From NCBI RefSeq assembly GCF_036373705.1, contig NC_089850.1, positions 32,352,733-32,416,732 of the forward strand: DNA of 64,000 nucleotides, given 5' to 3'. This stretch comes from Amia ocellicauda. Its lineage: Eukaryota; Chordata; Actinopteri; Amiiformes; Amiidae. Of this stretch, positions 36,964-46,489 are shown one piece after another. The notes beneath the pieces were generated by a model, which was given only the letters and a program-made list of their open reading frames with translations, did not search any database and was not told the origin of the DNA. Every line of letters begins with the position of its first letter. Positions within the stretch are counted from its first letter, which is position 1. A program made the translations under genes and the position numbers.

Positions 36964-39900
36964 CAGGATAGATCAAAATTTACCCATGTTTTCCTCCTGG
37001 ACAAATTACCGTGCAGTACATTTCCTACGGCCATGCTTGACAACCAATAAATGTCTCCATTTTCCATTTCTTATCATCATAATACAGGATGTAAAAAATG
37101 AGTCTTAATCTAGAAGTTGAGGAATAGTTAATAACAATGATCCATTACCTAGACAGGTGTCATGAGTTCTGAGAACCTCATATACATTTGTTCTGTGTGT
37201 TAAATCTATAAGAAGAAATAAATACATTTCTCTGTGAGCCACTGCCTACAATTAGCCTTCAGAACAATTTGCTAAATGTCAAACAGAAAGCAATTTCAGA
37301 CAGGACACTCCCATAAATGCTTAAGAGACCAAGTAGAAGTTTTACAATAAATATGGCTTCAACAGCTGCTTAAAGAACAAAGCTGTAAATTTTGTTTTTC
37401 ATAGTTAACATCCTGACAACTTTTAACACACAGTTAAAGGTTACAGACTCTCAATCTGTTTTTAAGATGTCTCACACTGTTGCTGGTATGGAATGGGTGG
37501 GGGGTTGCTGTAGTATGGCCTTTGACCTATTGATACATTTTTAAATACAAGTGTAGAAGGGGACAATGCCCCCTTACACACAATACAGTGCCTGACAGGA
37601 GACATCAAAGAGAATAGTTTACTGTGTAAAAATAAAAGATGTCAGGATGTTAATGGGAAAAAAATACAAATATGCTACTTAAACAGCTGTAGTGACACAT
37701 GGAAAACTATTTCACAAAACCACTTAAAAGCCTAGTGAATATTTTCACACAACAGCTTACAGGTGTTTCGACCTCTTGCGTCATTATTCTGTTTTGGTTG
37801 TTGTGATCTCGTGTTTTATCGCAGACATGAGCAATAGCTGCAGTAGCTGTATATGTATAGTAGATGGACTCAAAGATTATAATAAGTACTTGTGCTGAAC
37901 TGAAATAGTTTCTTGCAAGCTTTAAAATGTCTGTTTATTGTAATATATTTGTAACCAGTTTTGACCAAAATGTTAAATAGTTTTAGAATGGTGGAAAATA
38001 CAATCAATGTAACATCAAACATTGTTTTTATTAAACAATATTGCCTTTGTTATCTATTAAAAAACTGTTGGAGAGGATTTTTTGGTAACACTTTACAATA
38101 ATGGGCATTAATTCCTCATGAATTCAGAATTCAGTGTGTGAAGACATGATATACACTCACCTAAAGGATTATTAGGAACACCTGTTCAATTTCTCATTAA
38201 TGCAATTATCTAACCAACCAATCACATGGCAGTTGCTTCAATGCATTTAGGGGTGTGGTCCTGGTCAAGACAATCTCCTGAACTCCAAACTGATTGTCTG
38301 AATGGGAAAGAAAGGTGATTTAAGCAATTTTGAGCGTGGCATGGTTGTTGGTGCCAGACGGGCCGCTCTGAGTATTTCACAATCTGCTCAGTTACTGGGA
38401 TTTTCACGCACAACCATTTCTAGGGTTTACAAAGAATGGTGTGAAAAGGGAAAAACATCCAGTATGCGGCAGTCCTGTGGGCGAAAATGCCTTGTTGATG
38501 CTAGAGGTCAGAGGAGAATGGGCCGACTGATTCAAGCTGATAGAAGAGCAACTTTGACTGAAATAACCACTCGTTACAACCGAGGTATGCAGCAAAGCAT
38601 TTGTGAAGCCACAACACGTACAACCTTGAGGCGGATGGGCTACAACAGCAGAAGACCCAACAGGGTACCACTCATCTCCACTACAAATAGGAAAAAGAGG
38701 CTACAATTTGCACAAGCTCACCAAAATTGGACAGTTGAAGACTGGAAAAATGTTGCCTGGTCTGATGAGTCTCGATTTCTGTTGAGACATTCAGATGGTA
38801 GAGTCAGAATTTGGCGTAAACAGAATGAGAACATGGATCCATCATGCCTTGTTACCACTGTGCAGGCTGGTGGTGGTGGTGTAATGGTGTGGGAGATGTT
38901 TTCTTGGCACACTTTAGGCCCCTTAGTGCCAATTGGGCATCGTTTAAATGCCACGGCCTACCTGAGCATTGTTTCTGACCATGTCCATCCCTTTATGACC
39001 ACCATGTACCCATCCTCTGATGGCTACTTCCAGCAGGATAATGCACCATGTCACAAAGGTCGAATCATTTCAAATTGGTTTCTTGAACATGACAATGAGT
39101 TCACTGTACTAAACTGGCCCCCACAGTCACCAGATCTCAACCCAATAGAGCATCTTTGGGATGTGGTGGAACAGGAGCTTCGTGCCCTGGATGTGCATCC
39201 CACAAATCTCCATCAACTGCAAGATGCTATCCTATCAATATGGGCCAACATTTCTAAAGAATGCTTTCAGCACCTTGTTGAATCAATGCCACGTAGAATT
39301 AAGGCAGTTCTGAAGGCGAAAGGGGGTCAAACACAGTATTAGTATGGTGTTCCTAATAATCCTTTAGGTGAGTGTATATATATATGATCTACTTCATTTA
39401 TTAAAAATGAATTCCATAAGAATAAGAGCCATTAAATCATTACAAATTCACTTGCTTGAATTACAAATGAATTTCATCTGAGTTCACAAAAATTACATCA
39501 TGTATTCATATGTTTTTCCTGTGTTGTACTATCAGAATTCATGAGGAATTAATGCCCATTATTGTAAAGTGTTACCGATTTTTTTCTGTTAGTTTTATTT
39601 TAAATTATGCAAGTAAGTTACAGCTTGAATGTCTATTTGGTACTAAATGTAAGCTCATGAACCCTTTCCTTGGCCTCCCCTCAGTGCACTGTGAAATGAG
39701 CGAGTGGAGCGCTTGGAGTACATGTTCTCGGAAAGGAAAGACTTGTGGCTTCAAAAGAGGAGAAGAAAGCAGAAGTCGAGTGATAGTCCAACACCCGTCC
39801 CCTCATGGAGACCCCTGCCCTGCTCTTTCTGAAAAAAGAAAGTGTGTTGTGAAAAGAAAAAAATGTCGAGAAGGTAAATTAAGATTTATTTCTCTTTTAA

Positions 39901-40365
39901 TAAGGTTATTGTGAGTTATGACATGGAAAATTCTCACTTGTCAAGATAACACTACTACTGTCTCCTCATATCATTCTGAAAATATTTTTTTAATAACGTA
40001 TTGCTGCATATCCTTAAGCCTGAATCATATCTTCCAACAAGCTCTACAGCACACACAGTGATTGTATCTGGGTTTTAGCTAACACAATACGAGGATATCG
40101 AGATCTTGGGTGTAATGAAAAAACAAATCCTACCAGGTAATCCTGGGAAAGTAAGCAAGCCCTGGAGGTCTCTTACACAGACCCACAACAGGAACAATAT
40201 CTAATATGGCAGATTTGTTTAGTTCTACTACTCTCTACGTTCTGCTATAGTGAGAATTATTCTTAGATTCTAATCTAAAAGAAACCCACCATGCTAGATA
40301 CATGTGCATAATGTAATCCTTGTGTTCCTTATTGTTTTTATCTTATTTAATTTTATTTTCAGATA

Positions 40366-40425
<60 letters not shown>

Positions 40426-42330
40426 GTGTTTTTTGTAGAAAATCAACTCCACGAAAAAATACTTAAGACCACATAATCCATTCTTTTGAAAATGAAAATG
40501 TACACCATGTAATTATTGTAAATAATATGTTGTGTTATTTACTATAGACATTTATTTCTAAAAGTAAAATATTTGTCTTTTTAACTGTGATTTATCAAGT
40601 TCTAATGGGAGGTCTCTAGAAGGCAGCCAAAAGTCCCAAGTAATTTATAACAGATAAAATGCACATTGTTCAGTGAGAGACAATGTAACTCAATCCCAAA
40701 GCACCACCACCATAAATGTATTATTTCTTTAAACAGCTCAGAAAAAAGCATACATGAAGTTAAAACAGCTACCAGCACAATGCTGCCAACATATTTCCCA
40801 AGGGTGCAAAAGAAAGTCAATAAATTGTGCAGCTGCTGTGTACCCTGTTTAGATTTGTTTTATATAGTCATAGGCAGGGTATTGTGAAGAAATACCACAG
40901 GATGTTTTATGTCTGCAATTTTGACTCCCTGAAACGAGGTTCTAGCCTTACACTTTCCCCTCACGTAAGCAAAAGAAAAACATTCAGTTCCCAGGAGGTC
41001 CCCTGCACTTCGCACAGGAGTCAGGGAGCTGGAAGGCTTAGGCTGGAGTCTTGCTGGTGGTGGTGTGGAGGGCCGCAGCTGCGAGTGCGTGTTAAAGACA
41101 CCAGAGTTGGTTAATGACCTTTCTTATGTGATTATCCAGCAGGCTCGTCTGCTTTAAAAATGAACTGTAAACTAATTACTATATCCTCTGGACCAGGGGT
41201 GTTTATGTTCTGCATACGCCACGAGGTCAGGAAACCAACCTCAACAAACAATCCTTGCAATAATTTAAAACTGCTTTCTGATATGGATCCCCCCCCTCCG
41301 TTTATTTGTTGTTTCTTTTGCCAAGAGGTTCTCTATTTTTGTTGTTATTAGAGGGAAGTTTATACTTTGAAATGTTTAATACTCTCTGTGGTTTCCAAGT
41401 GTTCCATTTTTTTGTTTTCTTTGTATCACAGTCCGCACACAGGCTGTCCCTGACTCATGTTTTCAGAATTGCTGTATCTAGAAGGGTTTAATATTTTTTC
41501 ACTGGCCGCTTGAATATATACTGCTTTTGCCTAATGTGGTGAACTACATCCAACCACAGGCTAAATTAATACATTACTGGAGTGCTCACTAAGATGCAGT
41601 GATACCACACATCCTGTACAAAAGGACTGAATGGCAGAGAGCAAGAAAGCCATAAATATTTACACTTGTGTTCCTTCCAGCTGCTTTCTTTGCATGTTTA
41701 CACTAAATTTCCTAATTTGTCCTCCAAAGTGTCGTTTTCCTATCTGTCTCGGAAGGCTTTAGTTCTCAAAAGAAAGCAGGCTTTTAATGGCTTCAAAGGT
41801 TACGGCATTCCTCAGACATGACAGGCCGAAGCCTTTAATCTTTGTGTGGCTCCCGAAAAACACAGAGATGACACGACGTCTGCTGTGAGAATGTTGCCCC
41901 TTGTCATTAGCCTAATTGTGCTCCTCATCTCAATTACAAAACCAAGGAAATTGCTTGTGATGAGGCTTCGCACAAGCCTCTGATTTTCCCTTTTGGTTTA
42001 CACACCTTTTTCCCATTTCAGCAAACTGTATTTGTCACTGACTGTCAAGGGAAACCCACACTGTTATATACTACCCATAATTGGCAATATCCCAGCTTCG
42101 TCTTTCTCTTACTCATGCTTAATTAATATTAATTAATGCCAGATGATTGTTTATCACCTAAAGATACAAGTATTGTCAAATTGAAAGTGGTTGAATTTTA
42201 ATACAACTTGCATGTTTTTTTGCATAGACACTCATTATCCACCTTTATCAATCCACATGTGTATATTAGCACTTGGAGTACAAGTGTGTGTGTGTGCGTG
42301 TGTGCAGTTGTTGGATTCTGTTTATATATA

Positions 42331-42382
<52 letters not shown>

Positions 42383-43307
42383 TTCTACACACCAAGTTTG
42401 AACTTTACGTAACTTTCTGTTTAAATTTAGTATACATTGTTAATATTTACCTTTTAACAAATAAACAATTTTAAGTAGTTTACCTATGCTTGTATTCAGG
42501 AGGGATGATGGTTTTATTCCATATTTTCATAATATTTGTTGAAATCCTAGCCTTGAAGATTTTGTAAAATCAGCTTTCTCGAATATATACTAAACATTAA
42601 TTTACATAAAAATTCTAAAATCCACCTATACCTTTAAATATTTTCATGCACATCATGTTCAGCATCTCTTTTTTCAATTTCAATTTCTTCATAATTGGCT
42701 TCCTTGTACCAAAGAAAAAAATGAAGATATTACAAGAAAACATTAAAAAGTCACTTTTAAAGACCATTTAAATGCTGATTTCTCATGCAATATAATCCCT
42801 GAGAAATGTTTGTGTTGTCTAACTTCATGCTGTCAATGAACTCATAGTGCTTTTAATAACTCTTCGTTCACGCTGCATTAAACTGTTAGTGTAACTGGCC
42901 TCAGCTCTATTTCTTATGGTTTTGTGGGAAGGGAGTTTTAAATAAACAAGAAAAGTCACTTTATGAGTATACCCGAGCAGTTACCCGAGTACTTCCAGTT
43001 GTATCTTTTCACCAGTAACTTTACTTCTTGTTATTTCTAGAAAGCAGACTAAACATAGAGCTGTGATACACCACAGTATCACATGATTTGGATTTCTGGA
43101 ATGTTTTAGACTGTCAGCTGATGTGAGTGGCCCTAGGTCAAAACTGTTGCCCCATTGAGATTTATGGGGGTGACTGACTCAGCTGATAGGGAAAAATAAG
43201 AGAAAGCTGTCCCAAGAGTCTGATTAAAAAGGATTGGAAAGTAACTGTATGTTCCATAGAAAGGCAGGATAATTTCTGGACCATGAAATTGTACTGAAAT
43301 TCACATA

Positions 43308-43343
<36 letters not shown>

Positions 43344-44437
43344 CCACAACAGCAGCAGCAGCAGCAGTTAAATACAAGAAGTCTGGAGAAATATTCATGA
43401 CAGTATAGTCAAAGTCATGGTGCCCAAACCTTAACAATCATAAACATTTGTGGATCATAAACAACTGAAAGTGTGGATCACTGACAAGTTCTTAAATTAT
43501 CAGTTGAGCTTATTTTTCTATCCCTCGTTCTTGATAATATTAACAAAGGAGGTGAATTTGATTGGTTGTGTGTTATATTAAACAACACATCTGATATTGA
43601 GTTTAAAAATTGCAGAACAGCAGTGTGAATGTTCACATTTCATGATGATGTACTTAGTTAAAGGGCACCCCTTAGTGGAAAAAAGCAGGTACTGTTACTT
43701 GTAAAATATGATACATTTGGAAAAAAACCATCACATTAGTTTTACTTTTTTTTGTTTTACTTTTCTCCACCTAGCCTTGAAGAAGCACCACAGTAAGTGT
43801 GTGTGTGTATATGCAGAAAGCTGTAATAAACCCAAACAGCAAAAATACCTAATTAAGATAAAAGCATTATAATGTCTTAACAGCTTCCTCACAGCTGTGA
43901 GATTTTATCATATCACTCAGAGAAAAATGTAAATGTTTCACTGGACATGTTCCACTTTCTGTGCTAGCCAGTCTGTGGATGCCATTGCCTGGGGCCTCAC
44001 TCAAGGTTTTAAACCCAAAAATAGACTGCAATTCCTGTGAAAGTTTGTTGGACAAGACATACATACATACTATTACTAAAGTCTCTCTTCAGTATGAGAC
44101 TATATAGAAATGTTATATTACGAAACCTTTTTTTAGTCTGAAATTAAGGGAAAAAGGTGTTATTTCTTGACACACAATACGTACAAAGCAAAATGTAATA
44201 AACTTGATGTAAAAGATATATAATATAATGTATTTTGTTTCCTGAATAGGGAGTAAAGGGCAAGGTCAGAGGAAGCGGCGCCCAAATAGGAGGGAGAACC
44301 AGGACAGCAGGCAAGAGGAGAGAGACAGAGAGATCAGTGACAGGGAGGACTCAGAGAACAAAAACAAGACTGAACACAGGAGACGAAAAGCACAGAACAA
44401 GGAACAGATCTCTACAGCTGGGAGCCCAGCACACTAA
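28860..44437 (+). CDS. rspo3: R-spondin 3, with a duplicated second furin-like repeat
   Basis: Secreted ligand that raises Wnt/beta-catenin and Wnt/PCP signalling by joining the ZNRF3/RNF43 ubiquitin ligases to LGR4/5/6 receptors, or to heparan sulfate, so that the ligases are cleared and Frizzled persists. Coding exons: 28,860-28,953 (signal peptide), 34,198-34,389 (Fu1), 35,748-35,894 (Fu2, copy a), 36,740-36,886 (Fu2, copy b), 39,685-39,873 (TSP1), 44,250-44,437 (basic tail, TAA). An 18-nt microexon at 43,775-43,792 is possible. All junctions are GT/AG in phase 1. With both Fu2 exons the protein is 318 residues; with one it is 269, close to the 272 of human RSPO3. Domain sequence and the downstream rnf146-echdc1 order identify RSPO3 rather than RSPO1, 2 or 4. 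The extra Fu2 is the oddity of this locus. Confidence 0.93.
29613..29660. repeat. (CA)n(TA)n microsatellite
   Basis: Compound dinucleotide repeat in rspo3 intron 1. Confidence 0.9.
30787..30832. repeat. (TA)n plus poly-T
   Basis: About 12 TA units run directly into 22 T residues in rspo3 intron 1. Confidence 0.9.
34198..34389 (+). CDS. rspo3: rspo3 exon 2: furin-like repeat 1
   Basis: The 192-nt exon is preceded by TTTGTATTTCAG and followed by GTAAGT. It encodes the Fu1 repeat, which docks on ZNRF3/RNF43. The motif [17 protein letters not shown] and the hairpin [11 protein letters not shown] are plain. The Arg and Gln in that hairpin correspond to R66 and Q71 of RSPO1, which contact ZNRF3, so the ligase-binding side appears intact. 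Phase 1 on both ends. Confidence 0.95.
34390..35747 (+). other. rspo3: rspo3 intron 2
   Basis: A 1.36-kb intron. The segment 34,550-34,690 is richer in GC than its surroundings and looks like part of an old dispersed repeat, but no family is recognised. Confidence 0.6.
35748..35894 (+). CDS. rspo3: rspo3 exon 3a: furin-like repeat 2, canonical copy
   Basis: The 147-nt exon follows CTGTCTTCCAG and precedes GTAAGT. It encodes Fu2, the repeat that inserts into LGR4/5/6. All eight cysteines are present. The segment [10 protein letters not shown] keeps both phenylalanines, equivalent to F106 and F110 of RSPO1, that fill the LGR pocket. Phase 1 on both sides, so the exon can be included or skipped without breaking the frame. 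By similarity to human RSPO3 this is the ancestral copy. Confidence 0.95.
35895..36739 (+). other. rspo3: Intron between the two Fu2 exons
   Basis: 845 bp, long enough to be spliced normally, so steric exclusion alone would not force a choice between the exons. No obvious base-pairing docking/selector element was seen by eye. Confidence 0.6.
36740..36886 (+). CDS. rspo3: rspo3 exon 3b: extra Fu2 copy lacking the LGR-clamp phenylalanines
   Basis: The 147-nt exon follows CCCTGTCTTCCAG and precedes GTAAAT, a somewhat weaker donor than that of exon 3a. It encodes a second complete Fu2 with all eight cysteines, 34 of 50 residues identical to copy a counting the split codons. The segment corresponding to CFNKNFC reads CSNKNVC, so both LGR-contact phenylalanines are replaced by Ser and Val. 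There is no stop or frameshift, and the phase matches copy a. Spliced after exon 2 it restores a lysine at the junction; spliced after exon 3a the junction codon becomes GAG (Glu). Maintained frame and cysteines suggest selection, but expression is unproven. Confidence 0.82.
36923..36962. repeat. (TA)n microsatellite
   Basis: About 20 TA units starting 37 bp after exon 3b. Confidence 0.95.
38154..39374 (+). mobile_element. DD36E Tc1/mariner element, copy B (complete)
   Basis: A 1,221-bp element with TA on both sides (38,152-38,153; 39,375-39,376) and the same 29-bp terminal repeats as copies A and C. It is the longest copy, lacking the deletions of A (9 bp) and C (23 bp). It sits inside the 270-bp inverted-repeat element, in the rspo3 intron, in the same orientation as rspo3. 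Confidence 0.96.
38302..39342 (+). CDS. DD36E Tc1/mariner transposase, copy B (346 aa, most intact)
   Basis: Complete transposase frame with helix-turn-helix region (residues 24-46) and catalytic residues D155, D246 and E283. Unlike copy A it has Trp153 in the WSDES motif. It differs from A at about six residues, including Ala22, Asn120, Glu198 and Gln291. Of the three copies this is the best candidate for a still-active enzyme. It is a passenger in the rspo3 intron and not part of that gene. Confidence 0.93.
   Translation: MGKKGDLSNFERGMVVGARRAALSISQSAQLLGFSRTTISRVYKEWCEKGKTSSMRQSCGRKCLVDARGQRRMGRLIQADRRATLTEITTRYNRGMQQSICEATTRTTLRRMGYNSRRPNRVPLISTTNRKKRLQFAQAHQNWTVEDWKNVAWSDESRFLLRHSDGRVRIWRKQNENMDPSCLVTTVQAGGGGVMVWEMFSWHTLGPLVPIGHRLNATAYLSIVSDHVHPFMTTMYPSSDGYFQQDNAPCHKGRIISNWFLEHDNEFTVLNWPPQSPDLNPIEHLWDVVEQELRALDVHPTNLHQLQDAILSIWANISKECFQHLVESMPRRIKAVLKAKGGQTQY
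39685..39873 (+). CDS. rspo3: rspo3 thrombospondin type 1 repeat exon
   Basis: The 189-nt exon follows CCTCCCCTCAG and precedes GTAAAT. It encodes the TSP1 repeat, with [15 protein letters not shown] and [10 protein letters not shown], the standard arrangement of tryptophans, arginines and cysteines. In R-spondins this domain and the tail bind heparan sulfate proteoglycans, which for RSPO2/3 can support signalling without LGRs. Phase 1 on both sides. Confidence 0.95.
40369..40422. repeat. (TA)n microsatellite
   Basis: About 27 TA units in the last rspo3 intron. Confidence 0.95.
41690..42060. promoter_or_regulatory. Candidate enhancer in the last rspo3 intron
   Basis: Balanced, non-repetitive sequence in an otherwise AT-rich intron. 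TCF/LEF-like motifs occur at 41,792-41,799 (TTCAAAGG) and 41,838-41,845 (ATCTTTGT), and a homeodomain-like CTAATTG at about 41,910. Such clustering is expected of a Wnt-responsive developmental enhancer, but the motifs are short and conservation has not been tested. Confidence 0.3.
42281..42380. repeat. (TG)n and (TA)n microsatellites
   Basis: TG units at 42,281-42,305 and about 25 TA units at 42,331-42,380, separated by 25 bp. Confidence 0.95.
43311..43367. repeat. (CAA)n(CAG)n trinucleotide repeat
   Basis: About 12 CAA units followed by about 6 CAG units. Intronic to rspo3. Confidence 0.95.
43775..43792 (+). CDS. rspo3: Possible in-frame rspo3 microexon (18 nt)
   Basis: A strong pyrimidine tract and acceptor (TTTTCTCCACCTAG) precede 18 nt, and a consensus donor GTAAGT follows. 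In the phase shared by all rspo3 introns it would add six residues, giving ALKKHH before the tail. Length divisible by three and correct phase fit a real cassette exon. Chance occurrence is possible because both signals are short. Confidence 0.35.
44250..44437 (+). CDS. rspo3: rspo3 last coding exon: basic C-terminal tail
   Basis: Preceded by TTTCCTGAATAG and ending in TAA at 44,435-44,437. It encodes a charged tail rich in Arg, Lys, Glu and Gln ([16 protein letters not shown]), typical of the low-complexity heparin-binding end of R-spondins. The acceptor's polypyrimidine tract is modest. Confidence 0.9.
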
Positions 44438-45160
44438 CAGCCTCACTGGATTGTTAAAGACTAAAGATGCTGCTACCTGTATAATTTAAATATAGACTGT
44501 ATATGCACAAGAAAACAAAAAGAAAAAAGAAAAAAAAGAAGCCTGCAACTTGATTGTGGACATCAGCCCAAGCTGTCTTGCTTCCTTCCCCGATTTGGAT
44601 GGCAAATTCAATAGTGACACAGAAGGACACTAACAAGACCTGACCAGTCCATAAGCAGTGAAGTTCAGTTGTGGAATATAAACTGTTTGTCTGTTTGTTT
44701 GTTTTTAGGTTGATGTTGTTCTTGTCAAATTGTTATTTAATGGGGCCAGGTCCAGCATTACATCAAGGTTTGAATGTAGGTATCGTGACATTATTTAGAG
44801 TCATTGTTTAGATGTCTAATAATTCCTGAGTAAATTAAAATAAAATGTGCTTACACACAAATGGATTCTGTGACTGCATGTTGACCTGTAAATGTATGTA
44901 TGGGGTGGGGGTGGGGGGGGGGGGGTTGAAAAACAAAACAGTCCAGAACTTTTAGTGGTGTATTTTTTTATCTTAATGAATACAATAAGGATATGCCATG
45001 CTTTTTCCTGAGCCATTATTTCCATTGCCACAGAAAAAAAATGGTTTACCTGTTAGTATGAATAGGTTATGTGCCTTTGAGTTAAGTCATGTGACATGAA
45101 CAGCCACTAAACAAATCAAAGCACCTGTATGTCAAATAAACTATATTGGATTTATATGTT
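44438..45160 (+). other. rspo3: rspo3 3' untranslated region
   Basis: Runs from the stop codon to about 20 nt past the AATAAA at 45,135-45,140. An earlier AATAAA lies at 44,839-44,844. It contains an imperfect poly-G run (44,901-44,926). Confidence 0.55.
45135..45140 (+). terminator. rspo3: Candidate rspo3 polyadenylation signal
   Basis: AATAAA followed about 20-40 nt later by a TG/T-rich stretch (TTCTTTGTTTGTATG), the usual downstream element. Confidence 0.5.
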
Positions 45161-46154
45161 CTTTGTTTGTATGTCTTACTTGTCTATTTTAAACACATAA
45201 ATGCATGATTAAAGTTCCTATACATCACGCACAATACATATGTAAAACTGACTCATTAGTCTGTTGTGACTGCTGCGATAAAATGGTAATTATACATTTT
45301 CAATATTTCCTCCGGATGAAAGTAGCAATGATCACAAACATGGTTTTCTAGAACACACCACTGCACACAATTCTTAAGCAGCTCTCCCATTCAATCAATT
45401 TGTGAAATAAAACTATGTTATATTTTGTACATACCGGTTTGGTTTCTACTGAAAAAGAAAAAAGAAACTTTCTTCTTCATATGACTCTAGTCTAGTTTAC
45501 TTAACTAGGGTACATATTTTTTCCAGTTCTTGCTATACACTATGCATACAAATACAAATGTATTCCTTTGTTTGTTTTTAATGAAGTTATGTGCATGCAT
45601 GCATTTAAACATATACATATGAGAAATGAATCAATCATAGTCAAAGGTGAACTTTGGAGAAGTTACTTTAGCTGATGCTTCCCTCTAGTGGAATTACACA
45701 ATCATACCAAGCAGTTATACAGGTTGTAATGTTAATACTTGAGAAGCAATGGAAACAGAAGGTGTCATTAATAAAGTTAGACTATTCATTACTTAATTAA
45801 TCCCCTTTTAGTTCTCAAACAATTATTAGAAATTACTATATCATTGTGAAATTAGTACTTCAAATTAGTATTCATTTAAATCAATAATGTATATTTTTTA
45901 TAATAGATCATGTGAAAGAAAATAAATGCATAGCCAGCCAGCCGCTTTTGACTCTCATATTGACATAGTTTTCAACTAGCCTATACACTACAACAGCATA
46001 ATAGAATTCCTGTGCCACCCCACGATGTTCAGTGGCCCCATCTGGCCACCCATATGAAAAATGTCTGGGGGCGCCACTGACTAGCTGATTGAAAACTATT
46101 TATTGATCACTTTGTCAGTTCCTTTACTGAAAAAAATAGATTTCCTTCATCTTG

Positions 46155-46208
<54 letters not shown>

Positions 46209-46489
46209 GTTGTCATTTAGCTGACGCTCTTAGTAGGCATTGGTATGGTATTTTCAAAATACAGATGCATTTAAAATATATGTTGTATCTATTATTATTA
46301 TGATTATTATGATTATCATTATTACTTACACATAGTTTTACTTGGTCAAGGAATGTTTTCATGACGGGACGGGTCATTTACATGTAGGACACTGAATTTG
46401 GTATTTAATATAAAAGTAAAAACAAACAAACACATATTTAAATAAATCTGCTGTGCACTGATACATGTAAACTGTGGTCATCTCGCCCT
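45161..46489. other. Intergenic between rspo3 and rnf146
   Basis: No gene seen. It contains an ATT microsatellite (46,158-46,208) followed by CATTTAGCTGACGCTCTTA, which resembles a repeat segment widespread in fish genomes, and a CTCF-like motif at 45,679-45,691 (minus strand). Confidence 0.5.
46158..46208. repeat. (ATT)n microsatellite
   Basis: About 17 uninterrupted units between rspo3 and rnf146. Confidence 0.95.

Larger units (their letters stand above)
38084..39576. mobile_element. Non-autonomous inverted-repeat element with 8-bp target duplication, split by a Tc1/mariner insertion
   Basis: Perfect 42-bp terminal inverted repeats (38,084-38,125 and 39,535-39,576) start GGTAACACTTTACAATAATG. 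The flanking 8-mers GATTTTTT at 38,076-38,083 and 39,577-39,584 are identical, a perfect 8-bp target-site duplication. Without the inserted DD36E element and its duplicated TA the host element is 270 bp and non-coding. An 8-bp duplication is typical of hAT elements and also occurs in a few other superfamilies (P, Merlin), so hAT is the best but not certain assignment. Confidence 0.85.
36887..39684 (+). other. rspo3: rspo3 intron after exon 3b
   Basis: A 2.8-kb intron holding a TA microsatellite (36,923-36,962) and a nested pair of transposons (38,084-39,576), which account for more than half of its length. Nothing else is recognised. Confidence 0.7.
39874..44249 (+). other. rspo3: rspo3 last intron
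   Basis: A 4.4-kb intron (or two introns if the microexon is real). It holds TA microsatellites (40,369; 42,331), a CAA/CAG tract (43,311), and a compositionally balanced 400-bp segment that may be an enhancer (41,690-42,060). The segment 40,900-41,110 is also relatively GC-rich. Confidence 0.6.

Noticed and set aside
46209..46245. Possible fish SINE/DNA-repeat segment after the ATT tract
   Set aside because: The motif CATTTAGCTGACGCTCTTA resembles a repeat common in fish, but too little of it is present to define an element.
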